A DNA stretch of 64,000 nt from Actinomycetota bacterium. GTDB taxonomy: Bacteria; Actinomycetota; Acidimicrobiia; Acidimicrobiales; RAAP-2. A model generated the notes under the pieces. It searched no databases. It was not told the origin of the DNA and saw only the letters and a program-made list of their open reading frames with translations. The stretch lies in contig WLNI01000004.1 of NCBI GenBank assembly GCA_009699875.1, positions 62,001 through 126,000 on the forward strand, read 5' to 3'. Both the position numbers and the translations under genes were made by a program. This document shows, piece after piece, positions 30,526 through 39,037 of the stretch. Each line of letters starts with the position of its first letter. Positions within the stretch are counted from its first letter, which is position 1.

Positions 30526-31326
30526 CTACGTTGCTCCATGGGTGCCTCTCTCGATGGCTCGAATTGCGGCTCGATCAGCGACACCGGGCGTGCCGAGACC
30601 GACGCCGAGGGGAAGCTCAACATGCAGCTCTTCACTCGAATCAAGAGCAATATGTGCTTCGACCACGCCACATCGAACGAGATGCCCACCCACCTTTCGA
30701 TCACTCGAGATGAAGTGAAAATGGTAACCAGGTATTTCAATGCCCGCTGTTCGATCAGGAAAACGAAACCCAACCAAGGTGCCGTGCGCCCGACGAACGC
30801 TCCACTCTGATTGATCCTTCACAACCTCCGACAGAAGTGGAAACGGCTCCTGTTGTTCGTCGATACTTCGCAGAAGCAGGTCACGGAATGAACCATGAAC
30901 TTTGACCGCCACGATTGTCATTGGATCGGGGACCAAAGCGTCGACGTACGCGTAGATCTCGGTGTCGTCAATGTCGGCAATCTCATGTTCGGCGTCAGCG
31001 CCAAAGCGACACACGACGGCAAACGGAGTTTGAAGAGTGTGCTCAACATTAATTATTTGTTGATCTGATTTCACAACAAACGCGTCGCCGTCGAGGATGA
31101 TCAACTCTCCCCCGAGATGTTGGACCGTGCCAATTCCGAAATCGCCGTGACTGAGAACTTCGCCGATTGTGGTGTCTCCATCGAAGCGACCTTCCATCAG
31201 AGCATCAAGCGTTCCGACTTGGAAGGCCGTATGTTCTTGGCTCGGGTCATGGATAAATCCTTGATGCGTCAGTGCTTTGATGTGGAGCGCTCCGAGGAGC
31301 CGGTCATCAATAATGTCTCGGGCCAT
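30526..31326 (-). CDS. budA: Alpha-acetolactate decarboxylase
   Basis: 266 aa. Family core is plain: QVGTLDALMEGRFDGDTTIGEVLSHGDFGIGT-type N-terminal region, then VKVHGSFRDLLLRS and the zinc histidines in PGYHFHFISSDRKVGGH. It converts 2-acetolactate to acetoin. No acetolactate synthase or butanediol dehydrogenase is nearby, so it may divert surplus acetolactate from branched-chain amino-acid synthesis. It stands alone at the end of the minus-strand run, with its own probable leaderless promoter. Confidence 0.93.
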   Translation of the reverse strand: MARDIIDDRLLGALHIKALTHQGFIHDPSQEHTAFQVGTLDALMEGRFDGDTTIGEVLSHGDFGIGTVQHLGGELIILDGDAFVVKSDQQIINVEHTLQTPFAVVCRFGADAEHEIADIDDTEIYAYVDALVPDPMTIVAVKVHGSFRDLLLRSIDEQQEPFPLLSEVVKDQSEWSVRRAHGTLVGFRFPDRTAGIEIPGYHFHFISSDRKVGGHLVRCGVVEAHIALDSSEELHVELPLGVGLGTPGVADRAAIRAIERGTHGAT

Positions 31327-31332
31327 GCCAAA

Positions 31333-31338
31333 ACCGTA
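31333..31338 (-). promoter_or_regulatory. -10 box (TACGGT), leaderless arrangement for budA
   Basis: TACGGT on the minus strand, then TTTGGC, then the ATG at 31326. It is paired with the opposite-facing box of the hydrolase in a 96-base gap. Confidence 0.5.
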
Positions 31339-31410
31339 GCAATCGCAACCGAGATTCAGGTGAAGGCAGAATCGAGAGGCGACAAGTCAGCTCTCTCTTG
31401 CCGATTACTT

Positions 31411-31416
31411 TAGGAT
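31411..31416 (+). promoter_or_regulatory. -10 box (TAGGAT), leaderless arrangement for the alpha/beta hydrolase
   Basis: TAGGAT ends 6 bases before the ATG at 31423 and no ribosome site intervenes. Confidence 0.5.
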
Positions 31417-31422
31417 CAAAGT

Positions 31423-32139
31423 ATGGCGACCTTTGTTCTCGTTCATGGGGCTATGCACGGTGGATGGTGTTGGCGAGATGTTCGAGTCATCTTGAACTCG
31501 CAAGGCCATGAAGTATTCACGCCCACACTGACCGGACAGGGAGAGAGGGCCCACCTTCTAACACCTCAGATTGGTCTCGCTACGCATGTCCAGGACATCG
31601 TGGCCCTCCTTGAATGGGAAAATCTCTCCGAGGTTCATCTGGTGCTCCACAGTTACGCCGGGGTCCTGGCCGGACCGTGTGTCGAAGAGTCGGGTGGAAG
31701 GATTGCGTCGATCACCTTCGTCGGAGCCTTCCTGGCTGATGACGGTGAGAGTTTGCTTGACGTAGAACCTCCTGAGATAGCTAACCGATATCGCTCGCTC
31801 TCAGTCGAAGAGGGTGACGGATGGAGAATTCCGGCATCACCAGCGTTTCTCGAACAGTGGGGAGTGACTGATCCTGATCTCGTCGAGTGGATCGCACCTC
31901 GGCTCACGGACTTTCCTCTTGCTTGTGCGGCCGACAAAGTGCACTTTGCGCAGAGGGTTCTTGAACGCCTGCCGATGTCCTACGTGCGCCATACCGATCC
32001 TCCCCTGCACAGCCTCGATACTTCGTACGAGCGAGCGGTGCTCCGCGGCTTCACGACCTTTGACGTGGCGTGTGGGCATGACGTGATGGTCCAGGCGCCC
32101 AAGGAACTCGCTGGCATTCTCCAGCGGATTGCTTCGTAA
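31423..32139 (+). CDS. Alpha/beta hydrolase, esterase/hydroxynitrile-lyase-like
   Basis: 238 aa. N-terminal FVLVHGAMHGGWCWRDV oxyanion region, nucleophile Ser in VLHSYAGVLAG, and the catalytic His in ACGHDVMV near the C terminus. The GHGWCW-type start and HSYAG nucleophile match the plant salicylate-esterase/hydroxynitrile-lyase branch and bacterial EstC-like proteins. Substrate unknown. The gene diverges from budA and is followed by a stem-loop and by a tRNA on the other strand. Confidence 0.88.
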   Translation: MATFVLVHGAMHGGWCWRDVRVILNSQGHEVFTPTLTGQGERAHLLTPQIGLATHVQDIVALLEWENLSEVHLVLHSYAGVLAGPCVEESGGRIASITFVGAFLADDGESLLDVEPPEIANRYRSLSVEEGDGWRIPASPAFLEQWGVTDPDLVEWIAPRLTDFPLACAADKVHFAQRVLERLPMSYVRHTDPPLHSLDTSYERAVLRGFTTFDVACGHDVMVQAPKELAGILQRIAS

Positions 32140-32140
32140 C

Positions 32141-32184
32141 GGCGTCTTCAGGAATCGTTCTCACCTGATTCCGAGACTCACGCC
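32141..32184 (+). terminator. Two-part stem-loop after the hydrolase gene, possible terminator
   Basis: An outer stem GGCGT (32141-32145)/ACGCC (32180-32184) encloses an inner perfect stem GGAATC (32151-32156)/GATTCC (32167-32172). It begins one base after the stop codon. No U-run follows, so termination, if any, would not be the classical intrinsic type. Confidence 0.4.
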
Positions 32185-32232
32185 AAAGCAGAAATCTTCA
32201 CGCTCCTACCACCTGACAGAGGAGAAGATGAG

Positions 32233-32316
32233 TGTCGAAGGGGGGACTTGAACCCCCACGCCCTTGCGGGCACCAGCCCCTCAAGCTGGCGCGTCTGCCA
32301 ATTCCGCCACTTCGAC
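32233..32316 (-). tRNA. tRNA-Leu (anticodon GAG)
   Basis: Class II tRNA on the minus strand. Acceptor GTCGAAG/CTTCGAC, anticodon stem CCAGC/GCTGG around loop TTGAGGG (anticodon GAG), a long variable arm TGCCCGCAAGGGCGT and a T arm GGGGG-TTCAAGT-CCCCC. CCA is not encoded, unlike tRNA-Pro in this window. TAGGGT about 32 bases upstream could be its -10 box. Confidence 0.96.
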
Positions 32317-32372
32317 TTGGGATTGCTACTGAAGTAGTTACCCTAGCAAAACCTCAGATCGGCTTATTCCGC

Positions 32373-34052
32373 CTACGGTGCGCTTGCGGTGATCAGTTTC
32401 CAACTCAGAAGCGCCGACAGCGTCCCTGGTGGATAAGGATTCAGTACGACACCATCAATATCTGTCGACCATGCCAGAACGTCTGGCTCTGTGAATAGCG
32501 GGAGGGATGGCATCGTCGACCACAGTGCGTTGTCAATCGTTTCGTAGAGTGGGACGGCATCGGTGGGGTTCATATTCATTGATGCTTGCGTGGCGAGAGT
32601 GTTCAACGACTTTTTCTGATAGCCGGCCCAGTAAATCGAATTTGGACCAATTGAGGAGGTCGTAAACCAAGCGGCGCTGTGTGCAGCAAAGAGATCGGTC
32701 GGCCGAGCGAGGATCCCGGACATGGTCTTGGCGGTACGTAGGTTCTGAGCGACGACCACCGATGAGGGAACAAAGGAGATTCGAACCTTGATGCCTTGGG
32801 CACCAAGTTGCAGTCGGATGAGCGAGGCAGTCTTGAGTGACCAGTAGTCATCAAGGGGAGCTTCCATCGAGAGAGTGAAAGGTTGGCCTTGGGACGTCAC
32901 CCAGACTCGGTTGCTCAGGTGGTAGCCCGCCCGGTTGAGCGCCTTCTTTGCTCTGGACGCGGAAGAGCGGCTGACTGGCAGCGTTGAGGTCGTCGTCGGA
33001 TCAGTTGCTGTCGACGCGGTGAGTGGGGTGTAGTTCGGTTGACCTTGGGCGATGAGGTGACTCGTTGCTGGAGTGATGTAGGTATCAATCTGTCCAACAC
33101 TGTCTTGAATGAGACGAGTTCGGTTGATCAAGAGAGAGATTGCTTGGCGAACTCCGAAAGGTAGACCGCCTCGCGTGGTCGCGAAATCGAGGCTGACGAT
33201 ACGGTTCGAGAAATCGACGTGACTCGAGACGCCGGGTTCAGAGACAATACCCTCAAGAACACCCGGGGAGAACCACGTTGCCTCAGCAAGACCGGCTTGG
33301 AGCGGCGTGGTGAATTGCGTTGCGGAAGCGTTGACACCACCACTCAAGGTGATTTCTGAGAACATCGCTGCAGGACCCCACCACCGAGGGTTGGGAACCA
33401 GTGTGATTGCAGATGGCGACGCCGAAGCAATGACGTAGGGACCAGCTGAAAGATCTGTTGCGGCAGAGGGTAAAGAGCAGGACGCCAGTTCGGACGTCGA
33501 GACGGTGGCGGGAAGGAGTGGGCTAAAGAGCGCCCGCCAGTTACTCGTCGGAGTCGAGAATTTAACGAGGACCTGGCTCGCATTCTTCCCCTTCTTGATG
33601 GAGACAACTTGTCGGTATTGGGTGGCGGCTGGGCCGACCCCCTTGGCGCCCCACTTCCATGTCGTTACAAAATCACTAAGGCCAATTGCTCGGTTGTCGA
33701 CCCACGTTGCTCCCTTCTTGATCGAATAGATCACCACCAACGGTTTGAGGCTCTGGACTTCTGCCTGATCAAGAAACGACGTGGCTTGAGTGATCGTCCC
33801 CTTCGGAGTCGACGTGAATGCCTCTGGCAGAACCAAAGAAAGTGCCTGAACCGTGGAAGCAGATGGATTTGCCCCTACGGGGTCACATCCAGCGAAGGGC
33901 TCAGGGAGCGAAGAGCTCAGGCCAGTTTCTGGCGAGGAAGAGGCTGCGCCAACTTGAGGACTTGAACTGAGGAGCACCAAACAAAGAGGAAGTGCCACAG
34001 CGACAGACACGACGCGTCCGCAGAGGCGAAGCACGCCGTCGTGGATGGTCAC
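32373..34052 (-). CDS. Extracellular solute-binding protein, family 5 (peptide/nickel type)
   Basis: 559 aa. Basic N terminus and a hydrophobic stretch (about 13-30, VVSVAVALPLCLVLL) form a signal peptide; no lipobox Cys follows closely, so it is likely secreted or wall-held rather than a lipoprotein. Family 5 features include KKGATWVDNRAIGLSDFVTTW and the FATTRGGLPFGVRQAISLLINR hinge-type segment. The GTG start overlaps the secG stop by 4 bases. No permease or ATPase gene is near; a matching transporter lies about 17 kb away at 51486-55345. An LpqW-like regulatory role is an alternative. Confidence 0.85.
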   Translation of the reverse strand: MTIHDGVLRLCGRVVSVAVALPLCLVLLSSSPQVGAASSSPETGLSSSLPEPFAGCDPVGANPSASTVQALSLVLPEAFTSTPKGTITQATSFLDQAEVQSLKPLVVIYSIKKGATWVDNRAIGLSDFVTTWKWGAKGVGPAATQYRQVVSIKKGKNASQVLVKFSTPTSNWRALFSPLLPATVSTSELASCSLPSAATDLSAGPYVIASASPSAITLVPNPRWWGPAAMFSEITLSGGVNASATQFTTPLQAGLAEATWFSPGVLEGIVSEPGVSSHVDFSNRIVSLDFATTRGGLPFGVRQAISLLINRTRLIQDSVGQIDTYITPATSHLIAQGQPNYTPLTASTATDPTTTSTLPVSRSSASRAKKALNRAGYHLSNRVWVTSQGQPFTLSMEAPLDDYWSLKTASLIRLQLGAQGIKVRISFVPSSVVVAQNLRTAKTMSGILARPTDLFAAHSAAWFTTSSIGPNSIYWAGYQKKSLNTLATQASMNMNPTDAVPLYETIDNALWSTMPSLPLFTEPDVLAWSTDIDGVVLNPYPPGTLSALLSWKLITASAP

Positions 34053-34279
34053 TGCAGGCGCAGAGCAAGCGTCAACGTCGTGAACGCAAAAATAAGTGAA
34101 ACCGCAACTGTGATTCTGTCTAAGTTCTTTTCAACCACAGTCGAACCTTGGGCCGCTGAACCCACCGACCCTCCGAACATGTCCGAGAGTCCCCCGCCTC
34201 GACCACTGTGCATGAGGATCAGAAAGATCAGCGCTAAGGCCGAAATAACTTCAATTCCTACATAAATTCCTGTAATCAC
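34049..34279 (-). CDS. secG: Preprotein translocase subunit SecG
   Basis: 76 aa with two hydrophobic segments (IYVGIEVISALALIFLILMH and the C-terminal ITVAVSLIFAFTTLTLAL) joined by the GRGGGLSDMFGG loop typical of SecG. It is part of the SecYEG channel. It follows tpiA by 17 bases, the order gap-pgk-tpiA-secG being common in actinobacteria. Confidence 0.95.
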   Translation of the reverse strand: MITGIYVGIEVISALALIFLILMHSGRGGGLSDMFGGSVGSAAQGSTVVEKNLDRITVAVSLIFAFTTLTLALRLQ

Positions 34280-34296
34280 GCCGTCCTCCTCTCGAA

Positions 34297-35103
34297 TCAG
34301 GTAGCCGAAGAACCGTAGCAGGTGGCCACGGCTTCAATCATGGCAGCAAAACTCTCACCCTCTAAGGAGGCGCCACCCACTAGGAGCCCATCAATATCGG
34401 GCTGAGCGACGTAGTCGAGAGTATTTTCAGGTTTCGCAGATCCTCCGTACAGGATCCTCATTTCATCGGCTACCTCGCCGCGAGCATCTTTCAGAAGTGA
34501 CCGAAGATAAGAGCAGACTTCTTGAGCATCGTCACCAGATGCTGCGAGACCTGTCCCAATGGCCCATATTGGTTCGTAGGCCAATACGGTTCGTTCTTCA
34601 CTTCCGGCAGCGATTCCGGTGAGCGCCGAATTGACCTGGTGAGCTAGGACTTCTTTGGTGACGCCGTCCTCGTGCTCCTCTTGGGTCTCACCGACACAGA
34701 TGATGGGGATCATTCCCCCTCCATGGACCGCAACCGTGGTCGCCGCAACATCGGCGTCACTCATTGCGTAGATCTGTCGACGCTCAGAGTGGCCAATGAT
34801 GACGTGACTCACGGATAGGCGCCGAAGCATCTCGACGCTCACTTCCCCCGTATAGGCACCGTGCTCGTGAGCAGAGCAGTGCTGAGCTCCCAAGAAGACT
34901 GGAAGCGACTCTGCACCGATGATTCCCTCGACACTTCGCAGGTCTGTAAATGGAGGATGGACCGAAACGTCAATATTCGAGGAGGCAATCGAGCGTAATC
35001 GCAAGCCTAAATCGGCAATGAGGTGAATTGCCTCAACATGGTCCTTATTCATCTTCCAGTTTCCAGCAACCAGTGGACGACGTAGGGATTTCTTTTTACT
35101 CAC
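34297..35103 (-). CDS. tpiA: Triosephosphate isomerase
   Basis: 268 aa. Catalytic Lys in AGNWKMN, His in IIGHSERRQ, Glu in AYEPIWAIGTG, and the phosphate loop GGSAKPEN. Interconverts dihydroxyacetone phosphate and glyceraldehyde-3-phosphate. The start overlaps the pgk stop by 4 bases. A short basic extension (MSKKKSLRRP) precedes the barrel. Confidence 0.97.
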   Translation of the reverse strand: MSKKKSLRRPLVAGNWKMNKDHVEAIHLIADLGLRLRSIASSNIDVSVHPPFTDLRSVEGIIGAESLPVFLGAQHCSAHEHGAYTGEVSVEMLRRLSVSHVIIGHSERRQIYAMSDADVAATTVAVHGGGMIPIICVGETQEEHEDGVTKEVLAHQVNSALTGIAAGSEERTVLAYEPIWAIGTGLAASGDDAQEVCSYLRSLLKDARGEVADEMRILYGGSAKPENTLDYVAQPDIDGLLVGGASLEGESFAAMIEAVATCYGSSAT

Positions 35104-36275
35104 TTCGCCACCCGTGGAGCATTGCTTGCATGACGGAGCGCTGTAAGCGCTGGTAAGTCTCCAAATTCCAAAAATTCCAGCGATGCGCCCCCGCCAGTGG
35201 ACAGAAAATCAATCTGGCCAGCAAGCCCGAAATCCTCTGCCGCTCTGGCACTGTCTCCACCACCAACCACGCTTGTTCCTTTCGTATTGGCCACTGCTTC
35301 TCCGACCGTTCTCGTTCCTTGTGCGAAACGGGCGTCTTCAAAGACGCCAACCGGTCCATTCCACAGTACTGTTCCAGCCGACGTAATGGCTTCGGCAAAG
35401 CGTTCTGCGCTTTGTGGACCGACGTCGAGGCCCATCCATCCATCAGGGATATCACCTCTGTAGGTCACGACATCGCCCTGCGTACAGTTCGCACCAAACG
35501 ATGAACCAGGCGACAGTGCGATGACGTCTGTTGGAAGAAGGATCTCACACGGACCATCGAGAATCTCTTGACACTCCTTCAGCAGGGATTCATCGAGCAA
35601 GGAGGCTCCCACGCCTCGACCCTGTGCGGCGAGAAATGTAAACGCCATTCCCCCGCCGATAATGATGGTGTCAGTCTTTTTTACAAGCGTCTTGAGGACG
35701 CCAAGTTTGTCAGCAACCTTGGATCCACCAATGATCGCCACGAAAGGAACGTCGGGCTCGAGAAGGAGACCACCGAGTACTTCAACCTCTTTCTCGAGAA
35801 GGCGTCCTGCTGCGCTCGGTACGAATTGAGGCGGACCTACGACTGAGGCGTGATTCCTATGAGACGCTCCGAACGCGTCGTTGACGTAAGCGTCGAAGCC
35901 CTTAATCAGCTCTTTCACAAACTCGACGTCGTTTGCTTCTTCACGCGGATCAAATCGCACATTCTCGATGACCTCAACGTCGTCGATGTACGTTGCGAGA
36001 CGGGTTGCGATTGGGCCGACCGCCAGCTGAGGTACCGAGGTCCCGTGTGGGCGACCCACGTGCGTACAACACACGACCTCTGCCCCTTGGTCCTGCAGCC
36101 ACTGCAGTGTTGGAACTGCGGATCTGATCCGAAAGTCATCTTCAATAACGGTTCCGTTCTCATCCTCGCCTAACGGAACATTGAGATCACTTCGTACCAA
36201 AATACGCTTTCCAGATATAGCGCCGAGGTCTTCAAGAAGTGGCAGTCCATCGAGTGCTGCCGGACGCATGGTCAT
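35100..36275 (-). CDS. pgk: Phosphoglycerate kinase
   Basis: 391 aa from the ATG at 36275, which overlaps the gap stop by 4 bases; the longer ORF start at 36329 would lie inside gap. Substrate site KRILVRSDLNVP near the N terminus, THVGRPHGT, the hinge region, and the nucleotide-binding GGGDSARAAEDFG near the C terminus. ATP-forming step of glycolysis. Confidence 0.97.
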   Translation of the reverse strand: MTMRPAALDGLPLLEDLGAISGKRILVRSDLNVPLGEDENGTVIEDDFRIRSAVPTLQWLQDQGAEVVCCTHVGRPHGTSVPQLAVGPIATRLATYIDDVEVIENVRFDPREEANDVEFVKELIKGFDAYVNDAFGASHRNHASVVGPPQFVPSAAGRLLEKEVEVLGGLLLEPDVPFVAIIGGSKVADKLGVLKTLVKKTDTIIIGGGMAFTFLAAQGRGVGASLLDESLLKECQEILDGPCEILLPTDVIALSPGSSFGANCTQGDVVTYRGDIPDGWMGLDVGPQSAERFAEAITSAGTVLWNGPVGVFEDARFAQGTRTVGEAVANTKGTSVVGGGDSARAAEDFGLAGQIDFLSTGGGASLEFLEFGDLPALTALRHASNAPRVAK

Positions 36276-37294
36276 GCCGAGCGGCCAACAATTTCTACAA
36301 GATCGACAAGTCGGTTGGCATATCCCCACTCATTGTCGTACCAGCCGAGAACTTTGACCAAACTCTTTTCGTCATCAATTCCCTGCACCATGGTTAGCCC
36401 TGCGTCAAACGTGCAGGACGCCGGGCTGCCTTCGATGTCCGAAGAAACGATCTCATCTTCCGTGTAGATGAGCACGTTTGAGAGCGGACCGGTCGAGGCT
36501 GCCTTGGCAAAAGCTGCATTAACGTCAGCGACACTTGGAGAGCCATTCACGACTGCAGTGAAGTCAGTAATCGACCCGGTCGGCACAGGGACACGAAGAG
36601 ACGTGCCATCCAGACGACCTTGCATCGATTGCAGAACAAGGCCAGTAGCGCGTGCCGCACCCGTTGAGCTGGGCACAATGTTGACCGCTGCTGCTCTGGC
36701 ACGACGCAAGTCAGTGTGGGGAAGGTCGAGAAGATTCTGATCATTCGTGTAGGCGTGAACCGTCGTCATCAATCCCGAGACAACTCCAAACGTATCGTCA
36801 AGGACCTTGACCATCGGCACAAAGCAGTTCGTGGTGCAGGACGCGTTCGAAACCACGTCGTCTTTTCCTGGGTCATATTGGTCATCGTTCACTCCAACCA
36901 CAAATGTGGCGTCCGCTCCGGTCGCTGGTGCGGAGATCACCACCTTCCGAGCTCCTCCAGCGAGATGAACTGCAGCATCTTCACGTTTTGTAAATCGGCC
37001 GGTTGACTCTACGACAACGTCAACGTCGAGCGACTTCCACGGGAGATCCCCCGGATCGCGCTCGGATAACACCTTGATGCGCTGGTCGCCGACAACAAAG
37101 AAATCTCCGTCGACGGTCACCGTTCCATTGAATCGACCTTGCGTCGAGTCGTAGCGCAGGAGGTGGGCGTTCATCTCTGGGGAAGTCAGATCATTGACCG
37201 CAACAATCTCGACGTCTGCCCCTCGTTCATAGGCTGCTCGAACAAAGCCTCTCCCAATTCGCCCAAAACCATTAATTCCAACTCGAACCGTCAC
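36272..37294 (-). CDS. gap: Glyceraldehyde-3-phosphate dehydrogenase
   Basis: 340 aa. NAD-binding GINGFGRIGRG at the N terminus and the catalytic SNASCTTNC near 155. An Asp after the beta strand in VEIVAVNDLTS fits NAD specificity. It is the first of the glycolytic run gap-pgk-tpiA. Its start lies inside the end of yvcK (23-base overlap), so no gene such as whiA intervenes. Confidence 0.97.
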   Translation of the reverse strand: MTVRVGINGFGRIGRGFVRAAYERGADVEIVAVNDLTSPEMNAHLLRYDSTQGRFNGTVTVDGDFFVVGDQRIKVLSERDPGDLPWKSLDVDVVVESTGRFTKREDAAVHLAGGARKVVISAPATGADATFVVGVNDDQYDPGKDDVVSNASCTTNCFVPMVKVLDDTFGVVSGLMTTVHAYTNDQNLLDLPHTDLRRARAAAVNIVPSSTGAARATGLVLQSMQGRLDGTSLRVPVPTGSITDFTAVVNGSPSVADVNAAFAKAASTGPLSNVLIYTEDEIVSSDIEGSPASCTFDAGLTMVQGIDDEKSLVKVLGWYDNEWGYANRLVDLVEIVGRSA

Positions 37295-38186
37295 GTATTG
37301 CCCCTTCTCTCTCGTTGTCTACGAACAAACCTCGAAGAACACTTGCCAACTTCTGCGGATCATGAACTTTGCCATTCTCGCCCTTGAGGTCACAATCCTG
37401 AACTTGACCAACAACGTCTCCTAGCCCCATACCTGCCGACGTGTCACAGATGGTGACGTCGATCGGTATGCCATGTCTTTCGAGAGCCTGTTGGTGATCG
37501 GAAACACTGTAGCCACCAGATTCAGGCTGCTCAGGGAGCAGGTTACAGACAAATACCCGTTGCGCCCTGCTTTTCCTAAGCGCGGCAACGATCCCAGGTG
37601 TTGCGGCAGCCGCGAGAACGCTGGTGTACAAAGAGCCTGGACCAATAATGATCTGTTCGGCAGCGACAATGGCTTCGAGAACAGCTGCCGGTATCTCGGG
37701 ATTGCTTGGAAGGGTTGAAACAATCTGATTATCCCCTTCTTGGCCAACTGCAACTTGGCCTATCGCCATTCTTTCTCCCACGATGGAGCGAAGCGTGACA
37801 GGTCCCGTCGTCGCCGGCAGCACGCGGCCCTTGAGTTCTAGGAGTCGTGATGCCTCATCCACACCCCTCACGAGATCGCCGGTGGATTCGATGAGGCCTG
37901 CAAGGAGAAGGTTGCCCAGCGCATGCCCAGCAAGTTCTCCTTCTCGATATCGCTGACTCATCACTTGCGCCAATACCGAGTCATCAGCCGCAAGTGCGAC
38001 GAGGCATTTCCTGAGATCACCGAGGGCGGGAACTCCAAGGAGTTCACGAAGGCGACCACTGGAGCCACCGTCGTCGGCGACCGATACCACTGCGGTGACG
38101 TTCTCAGCGTAGGTGCGAGCTGCGGAAAGCGTCACGGCAGTCCCATGCCCTCCGCCGACAGCCACCACACGAATTGGTTGCGTCAT
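37272..38186 (-). CDS. yvcK: Gluconeogenesis factor YvcK/CofD-like protein
   Basis: 304 aa from the ATG at 38186 (ATGA overlap with the rapZ stop); the longer frame is within rapZ. VVAVGGGHGTAVTLSA at the start is the nucleotide-binding loop of this CofD-like fold, followed by VSVADDGGSSGRLRE and IIGPGSLYTSVLAAAA. In Bacillus and mycobacteria the protein binds UDP-sugars and controls peptidoglycan synthesis and carbon use. Its last 23 bases overlap gap. Confidence 0.94.
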   Translation of the reverse strand: MTQPIRVVAVGGGHGTAVTLSAARTYAENVTAVVSVADDGGSSGRLRELLGVPALGDLRKCLVALAADDSVLAQVMSQRYREGELAGHALGNLLLAGLIESTGDLVRGVDEASRLLELKGRVLPATTGPVTLRSIVGERMAIGQVAVGQEGDNQIVSTLPSNPEIPAAVLEAIVAAEQIIIGPGSLYTSVLAAAATPGIVAALRKSRAQRVFVCNLLPEQPESGGYSVSDHQQALERHGIPIDVTICDTSAGMGLGDVVGQVQDCDLKGENGKVHDPQKLASVLRGLFVDNEREGAIRDGSSWN

Positions 38187-39037
38187 CGATCGATATCTCG
38201 ATGAAAGGTTGAGAGTGGATGTCCCATGACGCGAAGGCGCCGTCCGAGTTCTTCTGTTAAAGCAACCGATCGATGTCGCCCGCCAGTGCACCCGATACCA
38301 ATCGTGAGGTAACTCTTCCCTTCGCGAGAGTAAAGAGGAAGAAGCGGTTCAAAGAGCTCAATCGTCTTCTGCACGAACTCCTCTGTTTCTGGCTGTCCGA
38401 GAACAAATTTCTTCACGTCTTCATCGAGCCCTGAAAGCTCTCGCAGTTCTTCATCCCAGTAAGGATTAGGGAGAAACCGAACATCGAGCACGATGTCGAC
38501 GTCAAGAGGAAGACCATGCTTGAAGCCGAATGACAACAGCGTCGTGCGCATAGTTTCGTTTGCTTCAGTTTCACCAAAAAGCTCGTTGATTCTTGAACGC
38601 AATTGGTTCGAGTTGAGTTCACCGGTCTCTAGGACGATGTCTGCTCGACTTTTCATGGGCTCAAGCGATACTCGCTCTTGAGTGATCGCAGCCTCTACCC
38701 CGGCGTCAGAATGCGGGTGTCGGCGCCGAGTCCCCTCGTAGCGACGGACGAGAACATCGTCTGGGGCCTCAAGGAAGAGAACTCGAACGCTGTGCGCACC
38801 TTCTCGCAACTGTTCGATCGCAACCAAATATTCTTCGGCGTCGCTCCCGCCGGTTCTCCCGAGAATCAATGCGACACGAGAGACCTCGGATCCAGGCCCA
38901 CTTACAAGTTCACCCATCCGAGGGATGATCGAAGGGGGCAAGTTGTCGATCACAAACCAGCCAAGATCTTCGAGGCAGGCTCCCGCGGTCGAACGACCAG
39001 CACCCGAAAGACCCGAGACAATTACGAATTCAGCCAT
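38183..39037 (-). CDS. rapZ: RapZ/YvcJ family nucleotide-binding protein
   Basis: 284 aa from the ATG at 39037, within the last codons of uvrC (8-base overlap). The Walker A reads GLSGAGRST with Arg in place of the usual Lys, a form also known from other actinobacterial RapZ proteins. The C-terminal domain GCTGGRHRSVALTEELGRRL is highly characteristic. In E. coli RapZ binds GlmZ RNA; in actinobacteria the role is less clear. Operon order uvrC-rapZ-yvcK is conserved. Confidence 0.94.
   Translation of the reverse strand: MAEFVIVSGLSGAGRSTAGACLEDLGWFVIDNLPPSIIPRMGELVSGPGSEVSRVALILGRTGGSDAEEYLVAIEQLREGAHSVRVLFLEAPDDVLVRRYEGTRRRHPHSDAGVEAAITQERVSLEPMKSRADIVLETGELNSNQLRSRINELFGETEANETMRTTLLSFGFKHGLPLDVDIVLDVRFLPNPYWDEELRELSGLDEDVKKFVLGQPETEEFVQKTIELFEPLLPLYSREGKSYLTIGIGCTGGRHRSVALTEELGRRLRVMGHPLSTFHRDIDR

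Noticed and set aside
38183-38638. RapZ Walker A Arg as a sign of a broken gene
   Set aside because: The GAGRST form is known in other actinobacterial RapZ proteins, and the rest of the protein is intact.
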